DNA of 64,000 nt, from the NCBI RefSeq assembly GCF_004115085.1, contig NZ_QXJP01000003.1, forward strand, positions 1 through 64,000, read 5' to 3'. The position numbers and the translations under genes were made by a program. This document shows, in pieces, positions 54,676 through 63,692 of the stretch. A model generated the notes under the pieces. It saw only the letters and a program-made list of their open reading frames with translations. It ran no database searches and was not told the DNA's origin. The DNA comes from Longirhabdus pacifica (GTDB taxonomy: Bacteria > Bacillota > Bacilli > Paenibacillales > DSM-105158). Within the stretch, counting starts at the first letter, position 1; every line of letters starts with the position of its first letter.

Positions 54676-55542
54676 TTATTGAAATTCTGCCACCAGTTGT
54701 TCAAACTTTTCTTTGTTTAATGCAATGTCTTGATTCGCTAACCCTTCTTCTTTAAAGCCAGATAAGAGTTGTTCGTAACTTCCTTTATCTTTATCTTGAT
54801 AAATGAGCCCGCATGCTAAACCGTCCGTTTCCATAATTTTCGCCATCGCCATCGTGCGGTTGTTCGAATCATAACTGGATTCATCATCAAGATTTACAAT
54901 GTTTTCTTTAAACCAATCATACGTATTGATTTTATTGAACGTCACACATGGACTGAATACGTTAATGAAAGAGAAGCCTTTATGTTTCATTCCTTCTTCA
55001 ATCAAATGTGTCAACTGTTTTAAATTACTAGAAAAGGATTGAGCCACGAACGTTGCACCTGCTGCTAGTGCCAATTCTAGTGGTGCAAGTGTGGATTCGA
55101 TGGAGCCTTTTGGTGTACTCTTTGTTTTAAATCCAGTTGCACTTCGCGGTGAAGTTTGGCCTTTGGTCAAACCATATATTTGATTGTCCATTACGATGTA
55201 CGTAATATCCATATTTCTTCTAATCGCATGAACGGTGTGACCCATTCCAATCGCAAAACCGTCACCGTCACCACCTGATGCTACTACGGTCAACTCCCGA
55301 TTTGCCATCTTCACACCTTGTGCAATCGGTAATGCACGCCCATGAATGCCGTGAAAACCGTATGCATGTACATAACCAGAAATCCTTCCCGAACAACCAA
55401 TACCGGATACAAGTGCTAAATCTTCAGGTTCTAACCCTATATTAGCCGAAGCACGTTGAATCGCAGCTTGAATGGAGAAATCACCACAACCCGGGCACCA
55501 ATTTGGCTTTACTTTATTACGAAAGTCTTTAAACGTTGCCAT
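54676..55542 (-). CDS. korB: 2-oxoacid:ferredoxin oxidoreductase, beta subunit
   Basis: The 288-residue protein has the PP domain that binds thiamine diphosphate: NWCPGCGDFSIQAAIQRA, VASGGDGDGFAIGMGHT (the GDG motif), and MDNQIYGLTKGQTSPRS. It pairs with the korA gene, which is translationally coupled (TAATG overlap). The pair would oxidise 2-oxoglutarate (or another 2-oxoacid) with CoA and ferredoxin to acyl-CoA and CO2. AAGGAGGT precedes the ATG. It is followed by a strong terminator. Confidence 0.92.
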   Translation of the reverse strand: MATFKDFRNKVKPNWCPGCGDFSIQAAIQRASANIGLEPEDLALVSGIGCSGRISGYVHAYGFHGIHGRALPIAQGVKMANRELTVVASGGDGDGFAIGMGHTVHAIRRNMDITYIVMDNQIYGLTKGQTSPRSATGFKTKSTPKGSIESTLAPLELALAAGATFVAQSFSSNLKQLTHLIEEGMKHKGFSFINVFSPCVTFNKINTYDWFKENIVNLDDESSYDSNNRTMAMAKIMETDGLACGLIYQDKDKGSYEQLLSGFKEEGLANQDIALNKEKFEQLVAEFQ

Positions 55543-57278
55543 TAGTTGCTCACCTCCTTACAATGACTATAAATTTCAGCTGGCAAAAATGGATTTCCAT
55601 CATACTTTAACATGCTGTTAATTTTCTCATGTTGATTAATGTTAAGTTTCACGAGTGAAGCAAGCTGTCCCGTTGCATTGTTTTCTACAATGACTACTTT
55701 TTTCGCTTTATCAATATGTGGTTGTAATTCTTTTGCGGGGAATGGATTCATCAAACGAACCGTAATATGATTCGTTTTCAAACCATCCTCATGTAAACGA
55801 ACTCTTGCTTCATCGATTGTTCCGATTGTAGATCCCATACCGATAATTAATAAATCTGGTTCCTCTGCTTCTGCTTGCACTTTGATTGGGTCCGTCACTT
55901 GTAGGTTTTCTAACTTTTTCATTCGTTTATCCATCATTTTTTTACGATTCACTGGGTTTTCAGAAGGTCTACCTTCTTCATCATGCTCTACACCAGTAAC
56001 GTGGAAAATTCCATGTTTTGTACCTGGCTTCACACGAGGCGAAATACCATCTTCTGTGAATTCATAACGCTTGAAAAGATGTTCCTTATCTGTTTCCGAT
56101 GCCTCTTCTAACAATTTTCCTCGATCTATTTCAACTTTATCAAAATCTAACATCTCTGAAGTTTGTTTTCCTAGTGATAACTGCAAGTCTGTTAATACGA
56201 TAACAGGACATTGATATTTATCCGCCAAATTAAATGCTTCTACCGTATCATAGAAACACTCTTCTATCGTACTTGGGGAAAGGACAATTTTAGGAATTTC
56301 ACCATGCGTTCCATAAATCATCGCGTTCAAATCACTTTGTTCTTGTTTCGTAGGTAATCCTGTACTTGGACCACCTCGTTGTGTATCTACGATAACAATC
56401 GGCGTCTCTGTCATACCTGCTAAACCAATTGCTTCTGCTTTCAAAGAAAGTCCTGGACCAGCAGATGCCGTTAATGCACGAACACCAGCGTAATTAGCAC
56501 CAATGGTCATCGTTGCAGCAGCAATTTCGTCTTCCGTCTGTATCACAGTACCACCTAGCTCAGGTAAGCGCTTAATAAGGTATTCCATAATTTCAGATGC
56601 TGGAGTAATAGGATATGCTGCCATGAAACGGCAACCTGCTGCTACTGCTCCTAGTCCTATTGCTTCGTTCCCTATCATAAATAATCTTTTTTCACCATCA
56701 GCTGGCTCTAATTTAAAATCTTCGATTAATGTGCCTGCTTCTTCAATGATATACGATGCGCCTTTTTCTACGGCTTCATTGTTCTTTTCTACTACAGCAT
56801 TTCCTTTTCTGCTAAATTCTTGTTCCACAACTTCCTTCACTGATTCGATCGGAAGTCCCAATAAAGCAGCGGAAGCGCCTGTTGCCACCATATTTTTCAT
56901 TAATGATGTACCTAATTCTTCAGCAATAGCTGTAAACGGAACTGCAAACAATCTTGCATTAATATCATCATCTTTTGTTGGTTTAAATTTAGCATCCGCA
57001 ATGATGACTCCGCCATCACGCAATTCAGGTGCATTTAAATTAATAGTCTCTTGATCAAACGCTACTAATATATCTAAATCATCTGAAATTGAACGAATTG
57101 GTTTCGTACCAATTCTTATTTTATTATTGGTATGCCCGCCTTTAATACGAGAAGAAAAATGTCGATAACCGTATAAATAATATCCCATGCGATTTAACGC
57201 AGTTGAAAATATGCGATCCGTACTTTCTAATCCTTCCCCTTGCTGTCCACCAATTTTCCACGATAGTTGGCTAACCAC
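55542..57278 (-). CDS. korA: 2-oxoacid:ferredoxin oxidoreductase, fused gamma-alpha subunit
   Basis: The 578-residue protein joins a gamma domain (N-terminal 190 residues; KIGGQQGEGLESTDRIFSTA, FSSRIKGGHTN) and an alpha domain (AAYPITPASEIMEYL, TEDEIAAATMTIGANYAGVR, TASAGPGLSLKAEAI, RGGPSTGLPTKQEQSDLNAM). This fused type is widespread in Bacillaceae, where it replaces or complements the classical 2-oxoglutarate dehydrogenase branch. The start is taken at the GTG at 57278, eight bases after AAGGGAG; the preceding in-frame GTG lies within the binding site. It is encoded directly before korB. Confidence 0.93.
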   Translation of the reverse strand: MVSQLSWKIGGQQGEGLESTDRIFSTALNRMGYYLYGYRHFSSRIKGGHTNNKIRIGTKPIRSISDDLDILVAFDQETINLNAPELRDGGVIIADAKFKPTKDDDINARLFAVPFTAIAEELGTSLMKNMVATGASAALLGLPIESVKEVVEQEFSRKGNAVVEKNNEAVEKGASYIIEEAGTLIEDFKLEPADGEKRLFMIGNEAIGLGAVAAGCRFMAAYPITPASEIMEYLIKRLPELGGTVIQTEDEIAAATMTIGANYAGVRALTASAGPGLSLKAEAIGLAGMTETPIVIVDTQRGGPSTGLPTKQEQSDLNAMIYGTHGEIPKIVLSPSTIEECFYDTVEAFNLADKYQCPVIVLTDLQLSLGKQTSEMLDFDKVEIDRGKLLEEASETDKEHLFKRYEFTEDGISPRVKPGTKHGIFHVTGVEHDEEGRPSENPVNRKKMMDKRMKKLENLQVTDPIKVQAEAEEPDLLIIGMGSTIGTIDEARVRLHEDGLKTNHITVRLMNPFPAKELQPHIDKAKKVVIVENNATGQLASLVKLNINQHEKINSMLKYDGNPFLPAEIYSHCKEVSN

Positions 57279-57390
57279 TACGCCCACTCCCTTTTAATCT
57301 GTTAAATGGAAATATTAAATTTCGATAAGGATACTTACACTATTCGATAAAAAAAATTGTTCACTGTATATTCATAATATGATTTTAAGC

Positions 57391-57450
57391 AAAAAAAAAC
57401 AAGGCATGAATGTGAACTTTCATATAGCTATTTTAGATCAAATTCATGCC
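57391..57450 (-). terminator. Terminator after the dipeptidase gene
   Basis: GGCATGAAT/ATTCATGCC forms a 9-bp stem with a long loop; the minus strand ends in nine T residues. Confidence 0.85.
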
Positions 57451-57516
57451 GCATTTAGATTGATTGCGCTTTCATGCTTTCACACCCGTATACTATACTC
57501 ATCGTCCCTCTAAAAT

Positions 57517-58467
57517 CTAGGGTAGCCATTTCATGAAAAAATCAAACCAATTTTTCCAAAGAAATTGATGCACTTCTTCTTCACTATAGTATTTACATAG
57601 ATTGTTGACTAGATTGTTGTATTTTCCCGAATCTTCTAAATCTAACGTCCACTGTGCAATACCATCAAAATCAGATCCAAAGCCGATATGTTCTTTCCCT
57701 TTCATCGCACAAATATAATCGATATGTTTTAGCAGTGTCGATATATTCGCCTCATCTGGGTGACTTGAAATAAAGTATGGCACAAAGTTAAGACCAATCA
57801 TACCTTTTTGTTCAATGATGCATTTTAACTGTTCTCGCTTCAAATTCCTGGGATGATTACAAATGTCAAATACGTTCGAATGTGACGCTATATATGGTTT
57901 GCTTGTCGTTTCCGTCAGCTCCCAAAATGATCTTTCAGATAAATGAGATACGTCTAAAATAATGCCAAGTTCGTTACACTTTTGGATAAAACGTTTTCCT
58001 TTTAACGTCAGTCCTGCTTGTCTTGGCTCTTTTACCCCATCAGCTGCCCAATTGCCGAAGTTCCACGTTAAGCTAACGCAGCGAATCCCTAATAAGTACA
58101 GCAGCACGGCTTTATTCAGATCGCCATGCAGGACATCTGTACCTTCCATCGTTAGCATAGCACCTATTTTTTGATGCTGTAGGGCGTGCATTAAGTCCTG
58201 CTTGCTTTTTACCCAATGCATATTGTGATTGGACTTTATAATACGCTCGTAAAAGTTCGTAACGTACTGCAGGACACTCTCAAATGAGGTGTGAGGGTCT
58301 TCTTCCGATAAATAAATAGCAAAACACTGCATTAACGTATTGACTTCACTCAGGCCTTTATATGTGACATCGAGATGCTTGTCTGCATCGAACGTTAGAT
58401 CTTTATTGTAGTACATTTTTAACAGTGTATCACAGTGCGCATCTATGACACGAAAATGGTGTTTCAC
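57517..58467 (-). CDS. Membrane dipeptidase (peptidase family M19)
   Basis: The enzyme has the renal-dipeptidase metal motif (IDAHCDTLL), the MEGTDVLHGD glutamate, SHSNVFDICNHPRN and the GFGSDFDGI Asp. It would cleave dipeptides with C-terminal D- or L-residues using two zinc ions. The GTG at 58467 is seven bases after GGGG; an ATG at 58473 overlaps that site. Located between spoVS and korA, a position conserved in Bacillus-cereus-like genomes. The name membrane dipeptidase is by family; no membrane segment is visible. Confidence 0.9.
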   Translation of the reverse strand: MKHHFRVIDAHCDTLLKMYYNKDLTFDADKHLDVTYKGLSEVNTLMQCFAIYLSEEDPHTSFESVLQYVTNFYERIIKSNHNMHWVKSKQDLMHALQHQKIGAMLTMEGTDVLHGDLNKAVLLYLLGIRCVSLTWNFGNWAADGVKEPRQAGLTLKGKRFIQKCNELGIILDVSHLSERSFWELTETTSKPYIASHSNVFDICNHPRNLKREQLKCIIEQKGMIGLNFVPYFISSHPDEANISTLLKHIDYICAMKGKEHIGFGSDFDGIAQWTLDLEDSGKYNNLVNNLCKYYSEEEVHQFLWKNWFDFFMKWLP

Positions 58468-58492
58468 ATGCATTCCCCTTTCTTTTTTAAAC

Positions 58493-58522
58493 AAAAAAAA
58501 ACTGTTTACATAATGTAAACAG
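58493..58522 (-). terminator. Terminator after spoVS
   Basis: CTGTTTACAT/ATGTAAACAG, a 10-bp stem with a tight centre, then nine T residues on the minus strand. Confidence 0.85.
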
Positions 58523-58540
58523 AATACGTTCCGTATTTTT

Positions 58541-58801
58541 TTATCTAGGTTCAACAATTAACTTAATCGCCGTTCGATCTTCTCCTTCAATCGTAATATC
58601 TGTAAATGCCGGAATACAGATGAGATCTACACCACTGGGCGCAACAAAACCTCTTGCTATTGCAACCGCTTTTATTGCTTGATTTAAAGCACCGGCACCG
58701 ATCGCTTGTAATTCCGCTGTTCCCCGCTCCCTAAGTACACCTGCCAATGCACCAGCCACAGAATTTGGATTGGATTTTGCTGAAACTTTTAATACTTCCA
58801 T
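58541..58801 (-). CDS. spoVS: Stage V sporulation protein S
   Basis: The 86-residue protein is nearly identical in its core to Bacillus SpoVS (VSAKSNPNSVAGALAGVLRE, IGAGALNQAIKAVAIARGFV, VDLICIPAFTDITIEGEDRT). It is a small DNA/RNA-binding protein of the Alba-like superfamily that controls septation and spore coat development. Two adjacent ATG codons follow AGGAGG; the second gives the standard family length of 86. It lies between the ymdB and dipeptidase genes and has its own terminator. Confidence 0.97.
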   Translation of the reverse strand: MEVLKVSAKSNPNSVAGALAGVLRERGTAELQAIGAGALNQAIKAVAIARGFVAPSGVDLICIPAFTDITIEGEDRTAIKLIVEPR

Positions 58802-58925
58802 CATTCAGTACCTCCTCAAATGGTTGGGTATGTTAATGATCGCAAGTTTGATTCATTTTCAGTAGTTATTAATATTCGTGAAGTTTTAAAAAAATTCCTC
58901 CTGATGAAAAGAAAAATTTATATAT

Positions 58926-59732
58926 TTAGTCAATTATCACCTGATTTTCATATATTCTAATTAATTTCACTTTGTTGGAATTTCCTGTTTTTTCGTCTAT
59001 TTCAATCAATAATGCATGAAAATGCCATTTCCCATTGTCTGCATTAAAACGAACAGGAAGTTGAGTCAAAAACTTTTTGATTACTGCAGTTCTTTCCATA
59101 CCCAATATACCTTCACTTGATCCTACCATCCCCACATCTGTAACATATGCTGTACCATTTGGTAATATGACCTCATCATGTGTTTGCACATGGGTGTGTG
59201 TCCCAACCACGGCAGATACTTTACCGTCCAAATACCATCCCATCGCTATTTTCTCGGACGTTGCTTCAGCATGAAAATCCACGAAAATACAGTTACTTTC
59301 TGATTTCACTTTGTCTACGATGCGATCTACCGTTTGAAACGGGCATTCAATCGCAGGTAAAAACGTTCGTCCTTGTATATTGATGACAGCTAATTTCTTT
59401 TTTTGCTGATTTTTAATAACCGTATATCCTCTACCAGGAGTCCCTTGTGGAAAATTAGCTGGTCGAATTAAACGTTGTTCATCATCTATAAATTCAAATA
59501 TTTCTTTTTTATCCCAAGTATGATTACCCATCGTAATGGCGTGTACACCTTGATTAAAAAAATCATGGGCAATATCTTTTGTAATGCCTTTACCTGCTGC
59601 GGCATTTTCACCATTAACAACAACAAAGTCAGGTAAGTATTTATTTTTCAAATAAGGAAGCGTTTCCTTTAATGCTTTTCTTCCTACAGAACCTACAATA
59701 TCTCCTACAAATAACAGCTTAATAATGTCCAC
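58926..59732 (-). CDS. ymdB: YmdB metallophosphoesterase (2',3'-cyclic-nucleotide phosphodiesterase)
   Basis: The 268-residue protein contains FVGDIVGSVGRKAL, VNGENAAAGKGIT, MGNHTWDKKEIFEFI, FVDFHAEATSEKIA and VVGTHTHVQTHDE, the metal-ligand motifs of the YmdB group. In Bacillus subtilis it hydrolyses 2',3'- and 3',5'-cyclic nucleotides and affects biofilm matrix, nanotubes and multicellular behaviour. Its position between rny and spoVS is conserved. It has the usual length. Confidence 0.95.
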   Translation of the reverse strand: MDIIKLLFVGDIVGSVGRKALKETLPYLKNKYLPDFVVVNGENAAAGKGITKDIAHDFFNQGVHAITMGNHTWDKKEIFEFIDDEQRLIRPANFPQGTPGRGYTVIKNQQKKKLAVINIQGRTFLPAIECPFQTVDRIVDKVKSESNCIFVDFHAEATSEKIAMGWYLDGKVSAVVGTHTHVQTHDEVILPNGTAYVTDVGMVGSSEGILGMERTAVIKKFLTQLPVRFNADNGKWHFHALLIEIDEKTGNSNKVKLIRIYENQVIID

Positions 59733-59962
59733 TCATCCTTTTGTTATAAATTGATTAAAAATGTCATGTGCTCGACATGACATTGTGATTTAGCATAATG
59801 TTGAATGAACTTATTCAACCAACTTATGACCACGATACATAAGATGGAGAAATTTCTACTTCTCTACCTATACGCCTAGCTACTGAAGCGTAACCTTATA
59901 TTTCATCATTTCTTCATCTTACATTTCTATTCATCATTTTTTAAATTTTATCTATATACTAT

Positions 59963-59988
59963 GAAAAGTGGCTCGAAGGCCACTTTTC
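59963..59988 (-). terminator. Hairpin terminator after rny
   Basis: GAAAAGTGGC/GCCACTTTTC is a 10-bp perfect stem with a 6-base loop, 18 bases past the rny stop. The T run is only four within the stem, so it may be an inefficient terminator or an mRNA 3'-end stabiliser. Confidence 0.7.
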
Positions 59989-60005
59989 ATTGTGTATCAT
60001 CTTAT

Positions 60006-61547
60006 TTATTTTGCATATTCTACTGCTCGTGTTTCGCGTATTACTGTTACTTTAATATGTCCCGGATAATCGAGTTCGCTTTCGATTTTCTTCGTGATGT
60101 CACGAGCTAATGTAAACGATTCTGTGTCATCAATTTTTTCTGGTTGTACCATAACTCTTACTTCTCGTCCTGCTTGTATCGCATAAGATTTTTCTACTCC
60201 ATCAAACGATTCTGTTATATCTTCAAGCTTCTCTAAACGTTTTATATACGTTTCCAACGTTTCTCTTCGTGCGCCTGGTCTTGCCGCAGATAATGTATCT
60301 GCCGCTGCAACTAACATGGAAATAATGGAAGTTGCTTCACAGTCTCCATGATGTGACGCTATGCTGTTAATGACAACAGGATGTTCTTTGTATTTCTTCG
60401 CTATTTCAACCCCAATTTCAACATGGGACCCTTCCACTTCATGATCCAATGCTTTACCGATATCATGAAGCAATCCTGATCGTTTTGCTAAGGTTACATC
60501 TTGCCCTAACTCACTTGCCATCAACCCTGCTAAATATGCCACTTCCATAGAGTGTTTCAACACGTTTTGTCCATAACTTGTTCTGAACTTTAATCGACCT
60601 AATATTTTTATTAGATCTGGATGCAATCCATGAACACCGACTTCAAATGTTGTTTGCTCACCATACTCACGAATACGCTCGTCAATTTCTCTTCTTGATT
60701 TTTCAACCATTTCTTCAATTCTTGCTGGATGGATACGACCATCCGCAACTAATTTCTCTAATGATGTACGTGCAATTTCTCTTCGAATTGGATCAAAACC
60801 AGATAAGATAACAGCTTCTGGAGTATCATCGATAATTAAATCAATACCTGTTAGCGTCTCCAACGCACGTATATTGCGTCCTTCACGACCAATGATTCTT
60901 CCTTTCATTTCTTCATTAGGAAGGGAGACAACGGAAACTGTAGTTTCTGCCACATGATCTGCTGCAGATCGTTGAATAGCAAGTGTAATAATTTCTCTTG
61001 CCTTTTTATCTGCTTCTTCTTTGGCCTCTTGTTCAATATCTTTAATCATCTGCGATGTTTCATGACGAATTTCTTGCTCCACGTTATGCAATATTGTTTT
61101 CTTTGCATCTTCTATGGATAACCCTGAAATACGCTCTAATTCTGATATCTTTTTTAATTTGATATCTTCGATTTCATCCCGGGTTTGTTCGATTATCTTT
61201 TCTTTATTGTTAATTTTTTCTTCTTTACGCTCAAGTGAATCTAACTTTTTATCCAGCGATTCCTCTTTTTGTACCAATCGTCTTTCCAGCCGTTGTATAT
61301 CCACTCGTCTTTCACGAATGTCCTTTTCTGCTTCATTACGCAGTTTGTGTACTTCATCTTTAGCCTCTAAAACGGTTTCTTTTTTAAGTGCTTCCGCTTC
61401 CTTTTTCGCATCTTTTACAATGTTTGAAGCAGCTTCTTCAGCACTAGAGATTTTCGCTTCTCCAAGAGATTTACGGATAAAATAACCGATTCCTAAGCAT
61501 AAAACACCAACAACAAGAATGATAATTATCCAAAGGAGATTTTCCAT
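60006..61547 (-). CDS. rny: Ribonuclease Y
   Basis: The 513-residue protein has an N-terminal membrane anchor ([20 protein letters not shown]), a long coiled coil (about 30-200), a KH domain ([20 protein letters not shown]) and an HD domain with the metal-binding [10 protein letters not shown] and [12 protein letters not shown]. It is the endonuclease that initiates bulk mRNA turnover in Firmicutes. The start is the ATG at 61547 after AGGAGGTGA; the 38 extra codons upstream have no binding site. Its neighbour genes recA and ymdB have the same order as in Bacillus subtilis. Confidence 0.97.
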   Translation of the reverse strand: MENLLWIIIILVVGVLCLGIGYFIRKSLGEAKISSAEEAASNIVKDAKKEAEALKKETVLEAKDEVHKLRNEAEKDIRERRVDIQRLERRLVQKEESLDKKLDSLERKEEKINNKEKIIEQTRDEIEDIKLKKISELERISGLSIEDAKKTILHNVEQEIRHETSQMIKDIEQEAKEEADKKAREIITLAIQRSAADHVAETTVSVVSLPNEEMKGRIIGREGRNIRALETLTGIDLIIDDTPEAVILSGFDPIRREIARTSLEKLVADGRIHPARIEEMVEKSRREIDERIREYGEQTTFEVGVHGLHPDLIKILGRLKFRTSYGQNVLKHSMEVAYLAGLMASELGQDVTLAKRSGLLHDIGKALDHEVEGSHVEIGVEIAKKYKEHPVVINSIASHHGDCEATSIISMLVAAADTLSAARPGARRETLETYIKRLEKLEDITESFDGVEKSYAIQAGREVRVMVQPEKIDDTESFTLARDITKKIESELDYPGHIKVTVIRETRAVEYAK

Positions 61548-61748
61548 GTCCTTCACCTCCTGCTGACACCAAGGCTTGCTTGGGAATTTTCGGCTTTTAA
61601 CCCTATTAATATTCATTACCATTTCAGCGAACTCAATTAACATTCTCAAAAAACTGAACAATTAATCCGAGTGTGTACATATCACACTACTTCATTGTAG
61701 CTTTAGTAAATTCTTTTTGTCAAGAAAGGTAAGATAGTGTCTTGTATT

Positions 61749-62405
61749 TTATAGGTTGGATTCATTTTCTATTTGCTTTACAATTTTACTGGATATTTCC
61801 ATTGTATACCCTTTTCTTAGTAAAAATGATATCGTTTTATGTTTTCTTTTTTGTATACTCTCATGTTGAAGCAAATGCCATTTTTTTATTCCTTGTTGCA
61901 AAGCAACATTAAATTCTTCTTCACTGTTTAGTTCGGACAGTGCCTCTTGAATGAAACTATCTTTTATTTTTTTTGCTTTTAGCTCTATTTCAATTCTTTG
62001 TCGTCCTTTTTTCTTTATTTTCATTTGATCTTTTGCGTACATTTTTGCATAGGATTGATCATCCACATACTGTTGTTTTTTTAATTGCTGGATGACTTCT
62101 GCACAAAGATGAGGATCATATTGTTCAGCAAGTAATTTTTCTTCTATTTCATATGCTGTCCTCATCTTATAGCTTATCCATCGCATTGCACGTTGATAAG
62201 CTTGATTTATTTCTTCTTCTTGTGTCACTTTCATCATTTGTTCTGCGTCTATGGATAATCCTTTTATGAGTTGGTGTCGCACTAATATGTCTTCATGAAC
62301 GGTAAAAGCGTATTGATCCTCTATGTATATTTGATAACGTTTCTGCTCTTTATCTAAAACAACAGCAGTAATAATTTTTTTATTATTGTTATTGTTCAAA
62401 TCCAT
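61749..62405 (-). CDS. recX: Regulatory protein RecX
   Basis: The 218-residue protein has three tandem helical repeats of RecX type (RAMRWISYKMRTAYEIEEKL, QYVDDQSYAKMYAKDQMKIK, FNVALQQGIKKWHLLQ). It modulates RecA filament formation. It has a Lys/Asn-rich N-terminus. It lies 120 bases downstream of recA and upstream of rny; in Bacillus subtilis recX is not at this position, so this is a variation in the local order. A terminator separates it from recA. Confidence 0.9.
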   Translation of the reverse strand: MDLNNNNNKKIITAVVLDKEQKRYQIYIEDQYAFTVHEDILVRHQLIKGLSIDAEQMMKVTQEEEINQAYQRAMRWISYKMRTAYEIEEKLLAEQYDPHLCAEVIQQLKKQQYVDDQSYAKMYAKDQMKIKKKGRQRIEIELKAKKIKDSFIQEALSELNSEEEFNVALQQGIKKWHLLQHESIQKRKHKTISFLLRKGYTMEISSKIVKQIENESNL

Positions 62406-62477
62406 ATACCTTCTCCCACTTCCATTGCACTCATGTATACTATTCTTCTATATCGTCATCCATGTTGCTGTATAATG

Positions 62478-62500
62478 AAAAACGCACCTATGCAGGTGCG
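62478..62500 (-). terminator. Rho-independent terminator after recA
   Basis: CGCACCT/AGGTGCG with a 4-base loop, followed on the minus strand by five T residues, 26 bases after the recA stop. Confidence 0.85.
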
Positions 62501-62525
62501 ATTCATTTAGTCTCTACACATTCAT

Positions 62526-63563
62526 TTATTCCACAGGATCTAATGTCTCATCCTCTTGATCAGGTGACTCTTCAGCCGCAATCAAATTGGCTTGTTGACG
62601 TATTTTTTGTTCGATATCCATTGCAATGGCTACATTTTCTTTCAAAAATTGTTTCGCATTCTCTCTACCTTGACCAAGGCGTTCTCCCTCATAGGAATAC
62701 CATGCTCCACTTTTATTTACAATGTCCATTTCAGTACCAATATCGACAATACTTCCTTCTTTAGAAATACCTTCGCCATACATAATGTCGACTTCTGCTT
62801 GTTTGAATGGAGGCGCTACTTTATTTTTAACCACTTTTACACGAGTACGGTTACCTACAATTTCATTCCCTTGTTTAATCGACTCTATACGTCTAACATC
62901 GAGTCGCACGGAGGAATAGAACTTCAATGCTCTTCCACCTGGAGTCGTTTCAGGGTTACCGAACATAACGCCCACTTTTTCACGAAGCTGATTAATAAAG
63001 ATAGCAATCGTATTGGATTTACGAATGGCACCACCTAATTTTCTGAGCGCTTGTGACATCAATCTAGCTTGTAGACCAACGTGAGAATCACCCATTTCCC
63101 CTTCTATTTCTGCTTTGGGAACAAGTGCAGCAACAGAGTCTACAACGATAATATCTACCGCACCACTGCGAACTAATGCTTCTGCAATTTCAAGTGCTTG
63201 CTCTCCTGTATCGGGTTGAGACAATAACAATTCATCAATGTTGACGCCTAATTTTTCAGCGTATTGAGGATCTAGTGCATGCTCCGCATCGATAAAAGCT
63301 GCTTGTCCTCCTAATTTTTGTACTTCGGCTATCGCATGAAGGGATACGGTTGTTTTACCTGAAGATTCAGGACCATATACTTCGACAACTCTTCCTCTTG
63401 GTAATCCGCCCACACCTAGTGCAATATCGACAGCAATCGACCCACTGGATACCGTTTCTACTTGAAACTCTGTGGATTCACCTAATTTCATGACAGAACC
63501 TTTTCCGAACTGTTTCTCAATTTGGCGAAGCGCCATTTCTAAAGCTGCTTGACGATCAGACAC
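62526..63563 (-). CDS. recA: Recombinase RecA
   Basis: The 345-residue protein contains the Walker [29 protein letters not shown], the L1/L2 DNA-binding loops ([40 protein letters not shown]) and an acidic C-terminal tail. It forms filaments on single-stranded DNA for recombination and activates LexA cleavage. The start is the GTG at 63563, nine bases after AGGGAA, giving the standard [12 protein letters not shown]-terminus; the GTG at 63572 overlaps the binding site. A LexA-like box lies upstream. Confidence 0.98.
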   Translation of the reverse strand: MSDRQAALEMALRQIEKQFGKGSVMKLGESTEFQVETVSSGSIAVDIALGVGGLPRGRVVEVYGPESSGKTTVSLHAIAEVQKLGGQAAFIDAEHALDPQYAEKLGVNIDELLLSQPDTGEQALEIAEALVRSGAVDIIVVDSVAALVPKAEIEGEMGDSHVGLQARLMSQALRKLGGAIRKSNTIAIFINQLREKVGVMFGNPETTPGGRALKFYSSVRLDVRRIESIKQGNEIVGNRTRVKVVKNKVAPPFKQAEVDIMYGEGISKEGSIVDIGTEMDIVNKSGAWYSYEGERLGQGRENAKQFLKENVAIAMDIEQKIRQQANLIAAEESPDQEDETLDPVE

Positions 63564-63631
63564 AATCTTCACTTCCCTATCTATTAGTTTTCCATTTTCA
63601 ATATACGAATGAACTCATGACTTATATATTT

Positions 63632-63660
63632 ATCATATATGGTTTCGAGACATTTGCCAA
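63632..63660 (-). promoter_or_regulatory. Sigma-A type promoter of recA
   Basis: On the minus strand TTGGCA (63655-63660) and TATGAT (63632-63637) are separated by exactly 17 bases, which places transcription start about 62 bases upstream of the recA start codon. Confidence 0.7.
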
Positions 63661-63669
63661 GCTTTTTTT

Positions 63670-63683
63670 CGAACATATATTCT
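63670..63683. promoter_or_regulatory. LexA (SOS) box upstream of recA
   Basis: CGAACATATATTCT matches the Bacillus LexA consensus CGAACRNRYGTTYC at 12 of 14 positions. It lies 10 bases upstream of the -35 hexamer of the recA promoter, so LexA control of recA is expected. Confidence 0.65.
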
Positions 63684-63692
63684 ATTTTTAAG

